Assembly: GCF_012911025.1 (NCBI RefSeq)
Contig: NZ_WUEI01000002.1
Span: 1 to 64,000 of the forward strand
Source: Azoarcus sp. TTM-91
Lineage (GTDB): Bacteria > Pseudomonadota > Gammaproteobacteria > Burkholderiales > Rhodocyclaceae
Direction of reading: 5' to 3'
DNA length: 64,000 bases
Below the pieces are notes generated by a model, which searched no databases, was not told the DNA's origin, and saw only the letters and a program-made list of their open reading frames with translations. Position 1 is the stretch's first letter. Each line of letters opens with the position of its first letter. Shown here in pieces: positions 8,881 through 19,490 of this stretch. A program made the translations under genes and the position numbers.

Positions 8881-11046
8881 ATGTCCCGCAAGATCCTCGT
8901 CACCAACGCCTTGCCCTACGCCAACGGCGACATCCACCTCGGTCACCTGGTCGGTTACGTCCAGGGCGACATCTGGGTTCGCTTCCAGCGCATGCGCGGC
9001 AGCGAGGTGCACTACGTCTGCGCGGATGACACCCACGGCACGCCCATCATGCTGCGGGCCGAAAAGGAAGGCATCACACCGGAACAGCTGATCGCCCGGG
9101 TGCATACCCAGCACCTGCGCGACTTCACCGACTTCGGCGTCGCCTTCGACAACTACCACTCCACCCACAGCCCGGAAAACCGCGCCTATGCCGAAGAAAT
9201 CTACGGCCGGCTGCGGCAGGCAGGCCTGATCGAAACCCGCGACATCGAACAGTTCTACGACCCGGTCAAGGAACTGTTCCTGCCGGACCGCTTCATCAAG
9301 GGCGAGTGCCCCAAGTGCGGCGCGGCCGACCAGTACGGCGACAACTGCGAAGTCTGTGGCGCCGCCTACACGCCCACCGAGTTGAAGAACCCCTACTCGG
9401 CGGTGTCCGGCGCCAAGCCGGTGATGAAGACTTCGGAACACTACTTCTTCCGCCTCTCCGATCCCCGTGCCGCCAGCTTCCTGCGCGAATGGACACGCGG
9501 CAGCAACGCCGCCGGCCAGCGCCGCCTGCAGGCCGAAGCCGCCAACAAGATGAAGGAATGGCTGGGTGAGGAAGGCGACAACCGCCTGTCCGATTGGGAC
9601 ATTTCCCGCGACGCGCCCTATTTCGGCTTCGAGATTCCCGGCGCACCCGGCAAGTACTTCTATGTCTGGCTGGACGCGCCCATCGGCTACTTCGCCAGCT
9701 TCCGCAACCTCGCCGACCGCAAGGGCGGCATCGCGGTGGAGGACTTCATCGAGGCCGCCCGCGCCGAGGCCGCCGGCACCGAGCTGGTGCACTTCATCGG
9801 CAAGGACATCCTCTACTTCCACGCCCTGTTCTGGCCGGCCATGCTGCAATTCGCCGGCTACCGCACGCCCAGCCAGCTGTGCGTGAACGGCTTCCTCACG
9901 GTGGACGGCGCCAAGATGTCCAAGAGCCGCGGCACCTTCATCACCGCCCGCTCCTACATCGACCAGGGCCTCAACGCCGAGTGGTTGCGCTACTACTTCG
10001 CCAGCAAGTCCAACGGCACGATGGAAGACGTGGACCTCAACCTCGACGACATGATCGCCAAGGTCAACTCCGACCTCGTCGGCAAGTTCGTCAACATCGC
10101 CAGCCGCTGCGCCGGCTTCATCGCCAAGCGCTTCGACGGCGCGCTGGGCGCCAGCGATGCCGCCGCCACCGCCGAATTCCGGGCCGCCTTCGAAGCCGAG
10201 ACCGTGGCCCGCGCCTATGAAGAGCGCGACTACGGCCGCGCCCTGCGCGAAATCATGCGGCTGGCCGACGTCGCCAACCAGTATGTGAACGACCACAAGC
10301 CGTGGGAGTTGGCCAAGCAGGAAGGCCAGGAAGCCAGGCTGCACATCGTCTGCAGCACCGCGCTGACGCTGTTCCGCGACCTCACGCTCTACCTCAAGCC
10401 GGTGCTGCCGGCGCTGGCCGCCCAGGTCGAAGCCTTCCTCGCCATCGCTCCGCTCAACTGGGAGACCGGCTGGCAGGCGCTGCCGGCGGGCCATCGCATC
10501 CAGCCTTACCAGCACCTGATGACACGGGTCGAGCGCAAGCAGGTCGACGCCCTGCTGGAAGCCAACCGCGACTCGCTGGCTCCGGCCGCCCCCACAGCCA
10601 CCGCCGCAACGGCCAAGACCGGGAATGCGGAAAACGCCGACAAGGCCGCCAGGGCGGAAAAACCTGTCGCCCCCGCCGCCGCAGACGCCGGCCACATCAG
10701 CATCGACGACTTCACCAAGGTGGACCTGCGCATCGCCCGCATCGTCGATGCCCAGCATGTGGAAGGCGCCGACAAGCTGATCCGCCTGCAGCTGGACGTC
10801 GGCGAAACCGACGAGGCCGGCGCGCCCAAACCGCGCCAGGTGTTCGCCGGCATCAAGTCCGCCTACGACCCGGCCACGCTGGTCGGCCGGCTGACGGTGA
10901 TGGTGGCCAACCTCGCGCCGCGCAAGATGAAGTTCGGCATGAGCGAAGGCATGGTGCTGGCCGCCTCCGACCCGGAAGGCAACACCGGCGGCCTCTACAT
11001 CCTGTCACCCGACAGCGGCGCCACGCCCGGCATGCGGGTGAAGTAA
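8881..11046 (+). CDS. metG: Methionyl-tRNA synthetase
   Basis: Class Ia synthetase charging tRNA-Met, 721 residues. The signature HIGH appears as HLGH (19-22), the zinc knuckle as CPKCG...CEVCG (about 142-160), and KMSKS at 345-349. An Ala-rich, low-complexity linker (about 560-600) precedes a fused C-terminal EMAP/Trbp111-type tRNA-binding domain (about 605-721), as in dimeric bacterial MetRS. The ATG at 8881 gives [16 protein letters not shown], the standard start; open codons upstream are not conserved. The linker makes it longer than E. coli MetG (677). Confidence 0.97.
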   Translation: MSRKILVTNALPYANGDIHLGHLVGYVQGDIWVRFQRMRGSEVHYVCADDTHGTPIMLRAEKEGITPEQLIARVHTQHLRDFTDFGVAFDNYHSTHSPENRAYAEEIYGRLRQAGLIETRDIEQFYDPVKELFLPDRFIKGECPKCGAADQYGDNCEVCGAAYTPTELKNPYSAVSGAKPVMKTSEHYFFRLSDPRAASFLREWTRGSNAAGQRRLQAEAANKMKEWLGEEGDNRLSDWDISRDAPYFGFEIPGAPGKYFYVWLDAPIGYFASFRNLADRKGGIAVEDFIEAARAEAAGTELVHFIGKDILYFHALFWPAMLQFAGYRTPSQLCVNGFLTVDGAKMSKSRGTFITARSYIDQGLNAEWLRYYFASKSNGTMEDVDLNLDDMIAKVNSDLVGKFVNIASRCAGFIAKRFDGALGASDAAATAEFRAAFEAETVARAYEERDYGRALREIMRLADVANQYVNDHKPWELAKQEGQEARLHIVCSTALTLFRDLTLYLKPVLPALAAQVEAFLAIAPLNWETGWQALPAGHRIQPYQHLMTRVERKQVDALLEANRDSLAPAAPTATAATAKTGNAENADKAARAEKPVAPAAADAGHISIDDFTKVDLRIARIVDAQHVEGADKLIRLQLDVGETDEAGAPKPRQVFAGIKSAYDPATLVGRLTVMVANLAPRKMKFGMSEGMVLAASDPEGNTGGLYILSPDSGATPGMRVK

Positions 11047-11054
11047 ACCGCACC

Positions 11055-11082
11055 CGCCGGCCGCTGGACAAGGCGGCCGGCG
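11055..11082 (+). terminator. Hairpin after metG
   Basis: CGCCGGCCGC, 8-nt loop, GCGGCCGGCG: a perfect 10-bp stem starting 8 bp after the stop, without a U-tract. It is a possible end signal for metG. The remaining 180 bp up to the next gene show no other clear feature. Confidence 0.45.
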
Positions 11083-11262
11083 AGGCGAACAATGGGCGCT
11101 CGCTTTTCCACGCCCCTTCCCATCCGTCTCCCCGGAACCCGGCAATGCCACTGACGCCTTCCAAGCGCTGGATCGTGCAGCAGCGAACCCGACCGGGTCG
11201 GGCGTTTCCGCCAGCCGCCCGCCTGGGCACATGCCGAACCGGAAACCCGCTGTGGAGACGCC

Positions 11263-12936
11263 ATGAAAATTTCCTTTCGCCCCAGACTGCTTGACACCCT
11301 GCCCGGCTACCGCAGGGCGAGCTTCAGCCAGGATCTATCGGCCGGCATCACCGTCGGCGTACTTGCACTGCCGCTGGCCATGGCCTTCGCCATCGCCTCC
11401 GGCCTCAGCCCGGCGGCCGGCATCTGGACCGCCATCGTCGCCGGCTTCCTCATCTCGGTGCTCGGCGGCTCGCGGGTGCAGATCGGCGGCCCCACCGGCG
11501 CCTTCATCCCCATTATCTACGCCATTGTCGTCGACTACGGCGTGCAGAACCTGCTGATCGCCACCATGATGTCCGGCGCCATGCTTCTGGCCATGGGCGC
11601 CTTCCGCCTCGGCAGCATGATCCGCTTCATCCCGCTGTCTGTCGTCATCGGTTTCACCAACGGCATCGCGGTGGTGATCTTCCTCTCCCAGATCAAGGAT
11701 TTCCTCGGCCTGCAGATCGCCAATCTGCCTGGCGAGTTCTTCGGCAAGATGAAGGCGCTGATCGATGCGCTACCGACGCTGCACCTGCCGACGGTGGCGG
11801 TCGCCGTCGCCTCGCTACTGCTGTTGCTGGCCTGGAACCGGCGCGCCGCCCGCACGCCCTGGATGCGCCGGATGCCGGGGCCGCTGGCGGCGCTGGTGAT
11901 CATGACCGCGCTGAACGCGCTGTTCAGCCTGCCGGTGGACACCATAGGCAGCCGTTTCGGCGGCATCCCGCGCGACCTGCCCGCCATCGCCCTGCCCGAG
12001 CTCTCCCTCGGCACCCTGGGCAAGCTGATCGCGCCGGCGCTCACCATCGCCCTGCTGGGGGCAATCGAATCGCTGCTGTCAGCGCGGGTAGCCGACAGCC
12101 AGATCGACGACCGCCACGATCCCAACCAAGAGTTGATGGCGCAAGGCATCGCCAACATCGCCGCGCCGCTGTTCGGCGGCTTCGCCGCCACAGGCGCCAT
12201 CGCCCGCACCGCCACCAACATCCGCACCGGCGGCCGCACGCCGGTGGCCGGCGCCATCCACGCGCTGGTGCTGCTGGCGGTGGTGCTGGTGCTGGCGCCG
12301 CTGGCCAGCGCCATTCCGCTGGCCACGCTGTCGGCCATCGTGGTGGTGGTGGCGATCAACATGGGCGAATGGCACGCCTTCGCACCCACCGAGCTGCGCC
12401 GCTACTCGGTGCAGTACCGCACCATCCTGCTCGGCACCTTCTTCGTCACCGTGGTGTTCGACCTGACGCTGGCCGTGGAGCTGGGCATGGTGCTGGCCAG
12501 CCTGTTCTTCATCTACCGCATGTCCGACCTCACCCGCATCGAACGCATCCAGATCGATGGCGGGAACGCCAGCGACGGCACGCCGCGCATCCTCGCCTAC
12601 CGCCTGTTCGGCAGCCTGTTCTTCGGTGCCGCCAACAAACTGGAGAACCTGCTGCTGATGCAGGAGGGACATCCGGCAGTGGTGATCCTGGACCTGGACA
12701 AGGTGATCAACATCGACACCACCGGCCTGGATATCCTGCAGACGCTGCATCGCAACCTGCACAAGCGCGGCGCGGAACTGATCCTGTGCGGCCTCAATCC
12801 CCAGCCCGGCTCGCTAGTGCAGCGCTCCGGCTTCAGCGAACGGCTGGGGGCAGACAACATCGCCGCCGATCTCACCGCCGCCGTTGCCCGCGCGCGGCAG
12901 GTACAGCCGCCCGCCGCCGAGGTTTCCTATGCCTGA
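11263..12936 (+). CDS. SulP/SLC26-family anion transporter with STAS domain
   Basis: An inner-membrane protein of 557 residues. It has 10-12 hydrophobic helices (about 25-410) including the family signature region [18 protein letters not shown] and [15 protein letters not shown] cytosolic STAS domain follows (about 440-545) with the [20 protein letters not shown] phosphorylation-loop region. SulP proteins move sulfate, bicarbonate or dicarboxylates; the substrate cannot be read from sequence. The stop overlaps the acylphosphatase start by 8 bp, so the two are probably co-translated. Confidence 0.92.
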   Translation: MKISFRPRLLDTLPGYRRASFSQDLSAGITVGVLALPLAMAFAIASGLSPAAGIWTAIVAGFLISVLGGSRVQIGGPTGAFIPIIYAIVVDYGVQNLLIATMMSGAMLLAMGAFRLGSMIRFIPLSVVIGFTNGIAVVIFLSQIKDFLGLQIANLPGEFFGKMKALIDALPTLHLPTVAVAVASLLLLLAWNRRAARTPWMRRMPGPLAALVIMTALNALFSLPVDTIGSRFGGIPRDLPAIALPELSLGTLGKLIAPALTIALLGAIESLLSARVADSQIDDRHDPNQELMAQGIANIAAPLFGGFAATGAIARTATNIRTGGRTPVAGAIHALVLLAVVLVLAPLASAIPLATLSAIVVVVAINMGEWHAFAPTELRRYSVQYRTILLGTFFVTVVFDLTLAVELGMVLASLFFIYRMSDLTRIERIQIDGGNASDGTPRILAYRLFGSLFFGAANKLENLLLMQEGHPAVVILDLDKVINIDTTGLDILQTLHRNLHKRGAELILCGLNPQPGSLVQRSGFSERLGADNIAADLTAAVARARQVQPPAAEVSYA

Positions 12937-13228
12937 TCACCCCAAGCCTGCGACCAGCCTGGTGCTGAGAGTCCGCGGCAAGGTGCAGGGCGTGGGCTAC
13001 CGTGCCGCCGCCCAGGCCGAGGCCCTGCGGCTGGGCCTGCAGGGCTGGGTGCGCAACCGCGCCGATGGCAGCGTGGAAGCGCTGATTGCCGGCAACGAAG
13101 AGGCGGTGGAGCGCTTCGTGGAATGGAGCCGCTGCGGCCCGCCTGCGGCGAGGGTGGCCGAGGTGGCCTGCAGCCCGGCCGCCGAGGAGGCGCCCGCCGG
13201 GCCTTTCGGCGTGCGCCCCACCCACTGA
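12929..13228 (+). CDS. acyP: Acylphosphatase
   Basis: A small cytosolic enzyme (99 residues) that hydrolyses acyl phosphates. The catalytic arginine lies in the phosphate loop VQGVGYR and the asparagine in [12 protein letters not shown]; both are diagnostic. The C-terminus, rich in Ala and Pro, is less like the usual family end (GxFxIR) but retains a GPFGVRPTH ending. It starts within the SulP gene by an 8-bp overlap, and is convergent with dnaE, whose stop is only 17 bp away. No terminator is visible between them. Confidence 0.9.
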   Translation: MPDHPKPATSLVLRVRGKVQGVGYRAAAQAEALRLGLQGWVRNRADGSVEALIAGNEEAVERFVEWSRCGPPAARVAEVACSPAAEEAPAGPFGVRPTH

Positions 13229-13245
13229 AAAGCGAGCCGCAAGCC

Positions 13246-16200
13246 TCAGGACGGATAGTCGATCTCGACCGCGTTAGGCGGCAGCCATTCGCGCAGGCTG
13301 TCGAGCAGGTTCTCCTCCAGCCGCACCCGCCACGCCCGCCCCAGCGGCAGATCCGCTTCGGCGTGGGCATTGCGGTAGCGCACCTGCACCGGGCAGGTGC
13401 CGTCGCGGAAAGGCGCCAGCAGGTTTTGCAGCCGGTCCGCCGCCGCGGCCGGGCCGCCGGCCTCGCCCACCTCGCCGTTCAGCCTGAGGTTAAGGGCGCG
13501 GGCGAAGCGGCTGCGTGCCTCGCCCAGGGTCAGCAGCTTGTCGGCGATGATGCGGTAGCCGCCGGAGAACTCGTCGTTACTGACCTTGCCTTCCACCACC
13601 AGCACTTCGTCGGTGACGATCTTGCCGCGGTTGGCCTCCAGCACCTCCGAATACACCGCGATCTCCCGCGGCGTGGTGCCGTCGTCCAGCTGCACGAAGG
13701 TCATCTTGCCGCGGCTGCCCATCTTGGTCCGCGCTTCCATTACCACGCCCGCCATCATCACCAGGTCGCGCGAGGGCTCGATCTGCGCCAGGGTACGGCG
13801 GACGAAGCGGCGCACCTCGGCCTTGAAGGCGTTGAACGGATGGCCCGAAAGGAAGAAGCCGATGGCGATCTTCTCTTCCTTCAGCCGCTCGCGCTCGCTC
13901 CAGGGGCGGACGCTGACGAACTCCACCGCCGCGCCGGCCGCCTCCGGCACCATGTCGAACAGGCCGCCCTGCATGGCATTGGCGGCGGCCTGCTCGGCGG
14001 CCTCCATCGCCAGCGGCACGGTGGCCATGAGCTGGGCGCGGTCGCGGCCCTTGTGGCCTTCCAGCGGGTCCATGGCGCCGGCGCGGATCAGCGCTTCGAC
14101 CACCCGGCGGTTCACCAGGCGGCGGTCCACCCGCTCGCAGAAATCGAACAGGTCGTGGAAGGGCTTCCTGCCGCGGGCGGCGATGATGGCGCGCACCGCC
14201 GGCTCGCCGCAGCCCTTCACCGCGCCCAGGCCGTAGCGGATGGTCTTGCGGTCCACCGGCACGAAGCGGTACTCGGACTCGTTCACATCCGGCGGCAGGA
14301 TGGCGATCTTGTTGGCGAGGGTGTCCTCGTAGAAGATCTTGACGGTGTCGGTGTTGTCCAGGTCCGAGGACATGGTGGCCGCCATGAAAGCGGCGCAGTG
14401 GTGGGATTTCAGCCAGGCGGTGTGGTAGGTGACCACCGCGTAGGCGGCGGTGTGCGACTTGTTGAAGCCGTACTCCGCGAACTTGGTCATCAGGTCGAAC
14501 AGCTGTTCGGCCAGCGCCGGGTCGTAGCCCTTCTGCTTGGCGCCGTCGGCGATGGTGGCGCGGTGCTTCGCCATCTCGTCGGCTTTCTTCTTGCCCATCG
14601 CGCGGCGCAGCATGTCGGCACCACCCAGGGTGTAGCCGCCGATGATCTGCGAGATCTGCATCACCTGTTCCTGGTACACGATGACGCCGTAGGTCGGCTC
14701 CAGGCAGGCTTTGAGGTCGGGGTGGAAGTAATCGATCTCCTGCTGGCCTTTCTTCCGCAGGATGAAGTCGTCCACCATGCCCGAGCCCAGCGGGCCGGGG
14801 CGGTAGAGCGCGAGCACCGCGATGATGTCTTCGAAACGGTCGGGGGCGAGCTTTTTCAGCAGCTTCTTCATCCCGTCCGATTCCACCTGGAAGATCGCGG
14901 TGGTGTTGGCGTCCTTCAGGATCTGGTAGGCGGCGGGGTCCTGGAAGCCCAGGCTCATCAGGTCGACGCGCTCGCCGGTGAGGCGCTCCACGTAGTCCAG
15001 CGCCAGTTCGATAATCGTCAGGTTGCGCAGGCCGAGGAAGTCGAACTTCACCAGGCCGACGGCTTCGACGTCGTCCTTGTCGAACTGCGACACCGGCGTG
15101 GCGTCGTCGCCGTCGGCGATGTAGAGCGGGCAGAAGTCGGTGAGCTTGCCGGGCGCGATCAGCACACCGCCGGCGTGCATGCCGACGCCGCGGGTCAGGC
15201 CTTCCAGCGGCTCAGCCAGCCCCCACAGGGTCTGGACGGCCTCGCCGTCGTTGCCGTCCTTCATCATCTCGCCGATCTGCGGCTCCATTTCGTAGGCGCG
15301 CGCCAGCGACACCGGCTTGGCGCCTTCGATGGGAACCAGCTTGGACAAGCGGTCGCACAGACCGTAGGGCATGTCGAGCACGCGGCCGACGTCGCGCACC
15401 ACCGCCTTGGAGGCCAGGGTGCCGAAGGTGGCGATCTGGCTTACCGCGTCCTTGCCGTAGCGCTCGCGCACGTACTCGATGACGCGGTAGCGGTTGTCCT
15501 GGCAGAAGTCGATGTCGAAGTCGGGCATGGACACCCGCTCCGGATTCAGGAAGCGTTCGAACAGCAGCGCGTACTCCAGCGGATCGAGGTCGGTGATCTT
15601 CAGCGAGTAGGCCACCAGCGAACCGGCGCCCGAGCCCCGCCCGGGGCCGACCGGCACGCCGTTGTTCTTACCCCACTGGATGAAATCGGCAACGATGAGG
15701 AAGTAGCCTGGGAAGCCCATCTGGATGATGGTGTCGGTCTCGAACTTCAGCCGCTCCTCGTAGCGCGGGCGCTGCTTCTCGCGCTCCTCCGGATGCGGGT
15801 AGAGCTCGATCAGCCGCTGCTCCAGACCTTTCTTCGCCTCCAGCACCAGGAAGTCGTCCAGGCTCATGCCATCCGGCGTCGGGAACAGCGGCAGGAAGTT
15901 CTTGCCCAGCTGCACGGTGAGCGAGCAGCGCTTGGCGATCTCCACCGCGTTCTCGAGCGCCTCCGGGATGTCGGCGAACAGTGCGCACATCTCGTCCTGG
16001 CTCTTGAGGTACTGCTCCTCGGTAAAGTCGCGCGGCCGGCGCTTGTCGGCCAGCACATAGCCTTGGGCGATGCAGACGCGCGCCTCGTGGGCCCGGAAAT
16101 CTTCGCGCTTGAGGAACTGCACCGGGTGGGTCGCCACCACCGGCAGATCCAGCCGGGAGGCGATCTGCAGCGCGTGGCGGATGTAGGTCTCGGTGCCGGG

Positions 16201-16737
16201 GTGGCCGGCGCGCTGCACCTCGATGTAGAAGGCATCCGGGAACAGCCGGGCCCAGTCGGCGGCCAGGCGTTCGGCGAGGTCGGCGTTGCCGTTGGCGAGG
16301 GCGTGACCGATGTCGCCATCCATAGCGCCAGACAGGCACAGCAGGCCGCTGGCAGCGCCACCCTCGAACCATTCGCGGCGCAACTCGGCGCGCCCGCGGT
16401 ACTTGTTCTCCAGGTAGGCGCGAGTGAGCAGTTCGCACAGCTGGCCGTAGCCGGCACGGTCACGGCAGACCAGCAGCACGCGGTAGGGTTTGTCGCGCTC
16501 GACCTCGTTCTGGACCCAGGCGTCCACGCCGATCACCGGCTTCACGCCCTTGCCGCGCGCGCCCTTGTAGAACTTGACCATGCCGAAGAGGTTGGCGAGG
16601 TCGGAGATGCCGAGCGCCGGCATGCCGTCGGCGGCGGCGGCGGAAATCGCCTGATCGATCTGGACGATGCCGTCGGTGATCGAGTATTCGGAGTGCAGGC
16701 GGAGATGGACGAAACGGGGCTGATGTGGGGCATTCAT
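13246..16737 (-). CDS. dnaE: DNA polymerase III alpha subunit
   Basis: Replicative polymerase, 1163 residues (E. coli 1160). The PHP domain opens with FVHLRLHSEYS (residues 9-19). The palm motif PDFDIDFC carries catalytic D408 and D410, and a third acid lies in QFDKDDVE. Helix-hairpin-helix, OB-fold and C-terminal domains follow. The ATG at 16737 gives MNAPHQPRFVHLR; an upstream in-frame extension to 16881 is Arg/Pro-rich and non-conserved. It appears monocistronic and faces acyP tail to tail. Confidence 0.98.
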   Translation of the reverse strand: MNAPHQPRFVHLRLHSEYSITDGIVQIDQAISAAAADGMPALGISDLANLFGMVKFYKGARGKGVKPVIGVDAWVQNEVERDKPYRVLLVCRDRAGYGQLCELLTRAYLENKYRGRAELRREWFEGGAASGLLCLSGAMDGDIGHALANGNADLAERLAADWARLFPDAFYIEVQRAGHPGTETYIRHALQIASRLDLPVVATHPVQFLKREDFRAHEARVCIAQGYVLADKRRPRDFTEEQYLKSQDEMCALFADIPEALENAVEIAKRCSLTVQLGKNFLPLFPTPDGMSLDDFLVLEAKKGLEQRLIELYPHPEEREKQRPRYEERLKFETDTIIQMGFPGYFLIVADFIQWGKNNGVPVGPGRGSGAGSLVAYSLKITDLDPLEYALLFERFLNPERVSMPDFDIDFCQDNRYRVIEYVRERYGKDAVSQIATFGTLASKAVVRDVGRVLDMPYGLCDRLSKLVPIEGAKPVSLARAYEMEPQIGEMMKDGNDGEAVQTLWGLAEPLEGLTRGVGMHAGGVLIAPGKLTDFCPLYIADGDDATPVSQFDKDDVEAVGLVKFDFLGLRNLTIIELALDYVERLTGERVDLMSLGFQDPAAYQILKDANTTAIFQVESDGMKKLLKKLAPDRFEDIIAVLALYRPGPLGSGMVDDFILRKKGQQEIDYFHPDLKACLEPTYGVIVYQEQVMQISQIIGGYTLGGADMLRRAMGKKKADEMAKHRATIADGAKQKGYDPALAEQLFDLMTKFAEYGFNKSHTAAYAVVTYHTAWLKSHHCAAFMAATMSSDLDNTDTVKIFYEDTLANKIAILPPDVNESEYRFVPVDRKTIRYGLGAVKGCGEPAVRAIIAARGRKPFHDLFDFCERVDRRLVNRRVVEALIRAGAMDPLEGHKGRDRAQLMATVPLAMEAAEQAAANAMQGGLFDMVPEAAGAAVEFVSVRPWSERERLKEEKIAIGFFLSGHPFNAFKAEVRRFVRRTLAQIEPSRDLVMMAGVVMEARTKMGSRGKMTFVQLDDGTTPREIAVYSEVLEANRGKIVTDEVLVVEGKVSNDEFSGGYRIIADKLLTLGEARSRFARALNLRLNGEVGEAGGPAAAADRLQNLLAPFRDGTCPVQVRYRNAHAEADLPLGRAWRVRLEENLLDSLREWLPPNAVEIDYPS

Positions 16738-16810
16738 GGGGCGGGATTTTACCCGACCCCACCCCGGCCGGCCCGACCATCGGACCATGCCGGGGCCCGG
16801 CAAGGCTGGC

Positions 16811-18316
16811 TCAGTCGCGGCCGGCCTCGTCCTTGCGCAGCTTGGCCAGCCAGTACTCCATCTGCCGTCCCGCCGCCTCACGGCCGCCCAGGCCGAAGGA
16901 CAGCGCCACCGCCACCGCTACCGCGCCGAAGCCCAGACCGAAGGCGAGATTGACGATATCGTCGGCGATGCCCATCGCCCGCAACCCCATTGCGATGACC
17001 AGGCCGAGGATGGCGACGCGGGCGATGCGGGCCAGACCGACGGAACGGCCACCGGCCTGGGCACCGCTGGCACGGGCGATGGCCTCGGCGGCGATATTGG
17101 CCAACCAGAAACCGGCGATCAGGATCACGCTGCCCAAGAGGATGTCGCCGCCGAAGCGGATGAAGACTTCAACCAGCCCGCTCACCTGCTCGAAACCCAG
17201 CCGGCCGGCCGCTTCCACCACCGCGAACAGCATGGCGAAGAACACCACCAGGCGGCCCGCCAGCACCGAAGGCGTCAGCTCCGGGCCGGCTGCGTGGCCC
17301 AGGCCGAAGGCGTGGTCCAGGCCGAGCTTGGCCGGCAGCAGGTCGAAGCCGATGCCGCCCAGCAGGCGGGCGACCAGCGCACCGGCGAAACGGGCGACGA
17401 ACCAGGTGATCACCAGGATGAGCGCGGCCGCGAAAATCTCCGGCACCGCGGCGAAGAACTGGTCCAGCATGCCGATGGCCGGCGCCGAGATGGCCTCGAT
17501 GCGCAGCGCGTCCAGCGCGGCGATCAGGCTGGGCACGAAGACGAAGATGAACACCAGCGTGCCTGCCAGCTGCGACAGGCTGACGCTGGCGTCCAGCCCC
17601 AGCCGGGCACCGAGGCGGTCGGCGCCCACCGCGGCCAGCAGGTTGGCGACCAGGCCGCGCAGCACGCTGGCCACCAGCCAGCCGACGAAACCGATCATGC
17701 CAGCGGCGAAGATGTTGGGCACCATCGCCAGCGCTCGGTCCACCATGCCCTGCACCGGCTGCAGCAGGCCATCCAGCTGGAAGGCGCCGAGGATGGCCGG
17801 CAGGAACAGCAGCATCACCAGCCAGAAGGCGACGTTGGCGAGGTTGCGGCTCATCGGCTCCATGCCGGCCTCGGCGGCGAGGCGGTCATCCAGCGTGGTG
17901 GCGGCGAGCACCCGGGCGGTGAGCGCGCGCAGCACGGTGGCCACCGTCCACGCCACCACCGCCAGCACTACGCCGGCGAGCAGGTGCGGCAGGTAGCTGG
18001 TGATCTGGGCGAGCAGCGCGGCAAAGGGCGCCGACAGCATTTCCAGGCTGAGGATGTTGAGCACGGCGACAATGGTCACCAGCATGACCAGACCGAAGAG
18101 GCCGAGGGCGATCGGCGTTTCCACGTCCAGCGCATGGCCGGTGCCGTTGCGCAGGCGGTCGTTGAGCGCGCCCAGGCGCAGCAGCCGACGGCTGCCGGCG
18201 CGCACCGCGACGGCGGCGAACCAGCCCAGTGCGAGTACCGCGACCGCGGCGAGGATGGCGGGCAGCTGGCCGCCCAGGGTGGCCTGCAGGCTGCCGGTGA
18301 GGGTGTTCGGTTCCAT
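16811..18316 (-). CDS. TM-helix-repeat mechanosensitive-channel-like membrane protein
   Basis: A protein of 501 residues with at least four copies of a conserved TM-helix repeat (CmpX/PF05552 type). Each repeat has a P-x-(I/L)-x-A-hydrophobic stretch, then W or G, then a basic amphipathic segment ending LG, for example LPHLLAGVVLAVVAW, VPNIFAAGMIGFVGW and VPEIFAAALILVITW. The C-terminal SFGLGGREAAG resembles the end of MscS pore helices. The start MEPNTLTG at 18316 has a GGAG site 10 bp upstream; an ATG seven codons earlier is possible. It probably acts in osmotic or envelope stress. Ion conduction is not proven for this architecture. Confidence 0.8.
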   Translation of the reverse strand: MEPNTLTGSLQATLGGQLPAILAAVAVLALGWFAAVAVRAGSRRLLRLGALNDRLRNGTGHALDVETPIALGLFGLVMLVTIVAVLNILSLEMLSAPFAALLAQITSYLPHLLAGVVLAVVAWTVATVLRALTARVLAATTLDDRLAAEAGMEPMSRNLANVAFWLVMLLFLPAILGAFQLDGLLQPVQGMVDRALAMVPNIFAAGMIGFVGWLVASVLRGLVANLLAAVGADRLGARLGLDASVSLSQLAGTLVFIFVFVPSLIAALDALRIEAISAPAIGMLDQFFAAVPEIFAAALILVITWFVARFAGALVARLLGGIGFDLLPAKLGLDHAFGLGHAAGPELTPSVLAGRLVVFFAMLFAVVEAAGRLGFEQVSGLVEVFIRFGGDILLGSVILIAGFWLANIAAEAIARASGAQAGGRSVGLARIARVAILGLVIAMGLRAMGIADDIVNLAFGLGFGAVAVAVALSFGLGGREAAGRQMEYWLAKLRKDEAGRD

Positions 18317-18474
18317 CGGTGCTGATCTCCGGTGCATGGTTGAGGTCACCACGCCGGCCCCGGGCGCAGCCGCCCCGCCAGCGCGATCAGGGACCGAACT
18401 TATGCCAGCGCAAACTACTTTGCAACAAACATATAATCACGCATACCCACGCCGGGCCTTGCCGCAAGCCGCGT

Positions 18475-19449
18475 TCAGGGCAGCAGCAGCGAAGTGCCGG
18501 TGGTGCGCCGGGCCTCCAAGTCGGCCTGCGCCCTGGCGGCATCCTTCAAGGCATAGCGCTGATTGATCTGCAGCTTCACCTTGCCGGACAGCACCACCTC
18601 GAACAGCTCACCGGCCATGTCCAGCAGGTCGCTGCGCCTGGCGGCATAGGTGAACAGGCTGGGGCGGGTCAGGAACAGCGAACCCATGCGGGCGAGCAGG
18701 CCGACGTCCACATCGCCGACCGGGCCGGAGGCGTTGCCGAAGCTCACCATCATGCCCAGCGGCCGCAGGCAGGAGAGCGAGTCCATGAAAGTGTCCTTGC
18801 CGATGGAGTCGTACACCACTGGCACGCCCTCGCCGCCAGTGAGCTCCCTGACCCGCGCCGGGAAAGACTCGCGGGTGTAGACGATGGGGTGATCACAGCC
18901 GTGGGCGGCAGCCAGTTCCGCCTTGGCGTCGGAGCCGACGGTGCCTATCACGGTGGCCCCCAGCACCTTCGCCCACTGGCACATGAGCAGGCCGACACCG
19001 CCGGCCGCGGCATGGATCAGCACGGTGTCGCCGGGCTGCACCCGGTAAGTGCGCCGCAACAGGTACTGGGCGGTGAGCCCCTGCAGCATCATCGCGGCGC
19101 CCTGCTCGAAGCTCAGCGCCGCGGGCAGGCAGACGAGCCGGTCCGCCGGCATGTTGCGCGCCTCGGCGTAGGCGCCCTGCGGCCCGCCGGCGTAAGCCAC
19201 CCGGTCGCCCACCTGCAGGTCGGTGACGCCCTCGCCCAGCGCCTCGACCACGCCGGCGGCTTCGGCACCGATGCCGGACGGCAGCGGTGTCGGATAGAGG
19301 CCGCTGCGGTAGTAGGTATCGACGAAATTGAGGCCCACCGCATGCTGGCGCAGCCGCACTTCACCGGCCGCCGGCGGCGGCAGTTCGACCGCCTCCCACT
19401 GCAATACCTCCGGGCCGCCGGTACGGTGGAATCGGATCGCGTGGGTCAT
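18475..19449 (-). CDS. qor: NADPH:quinone oxidoreductase (zeta-crystallin/Qor type)
   Basis: A medium-chain dehydrogenase/reductase without catalytic zinc, 324 residues. The MDR family region LNFVDTYYRSGLYP and the Rossmann nucleotide loop HAAAGGVGLL (about 148-157) are clear. E. coli Qor has 327 residues. The ATG at 19449 is fixed by an ideal AGGAGG 6 bp upstream; an ATG seven codons earlier lacks this. It reduces quinones or enals with NADPH in the cytosol. It is followed on the same strand, after a 158-bp gap, by the channel-like gene. Confidence 0.92.
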   Translation of the reverse strand: MTHAIRFHRTGGPEVLQWEAVELPPPAAGEVRLRQHAVGLNFVDTYYRSGLYPTPLPSGIGAEAAGVVEALGEGVTDLQVGDRVAYAGGPQGAYAEARNMPADRLVCLPAALSFEQGAAMMLQGLTAQYLLRRTYRVQPGDTVLIHAAAGGVGLLMCQWAKVLGATVIGTVGSDAKAELAAAHGCDHPIVYTRESFPARVRELTGGEGVPVVYDSIGKDTFMDSLSCLRPLGMMVSFGNASGPVGDVDVGLLARMGSLFLTRPSLFTYAARRSDLLDMAGELFEVVLSGKVKLQINQRYALKDAARAQADLEARRTTGTSLLLP

Positions 19450-19490
19450 GGCTGCCTCCTGGGTAAGCACCGGCTCTGCGGCCCGGTGGC

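Noticed and set aside
8845..10758. 637-codon open frame opposite metG
   Set aside because: Shadow frame; no start signal and biased composition.
13123..16953. Very long open frame (about 1276 codons) opposite dnaE
   Set aside because: GC-rich codon bias leaves the complementary frame free of stops. The translation is His/Gln/Leu-repetitive and matches no family, while dnaE is certain.
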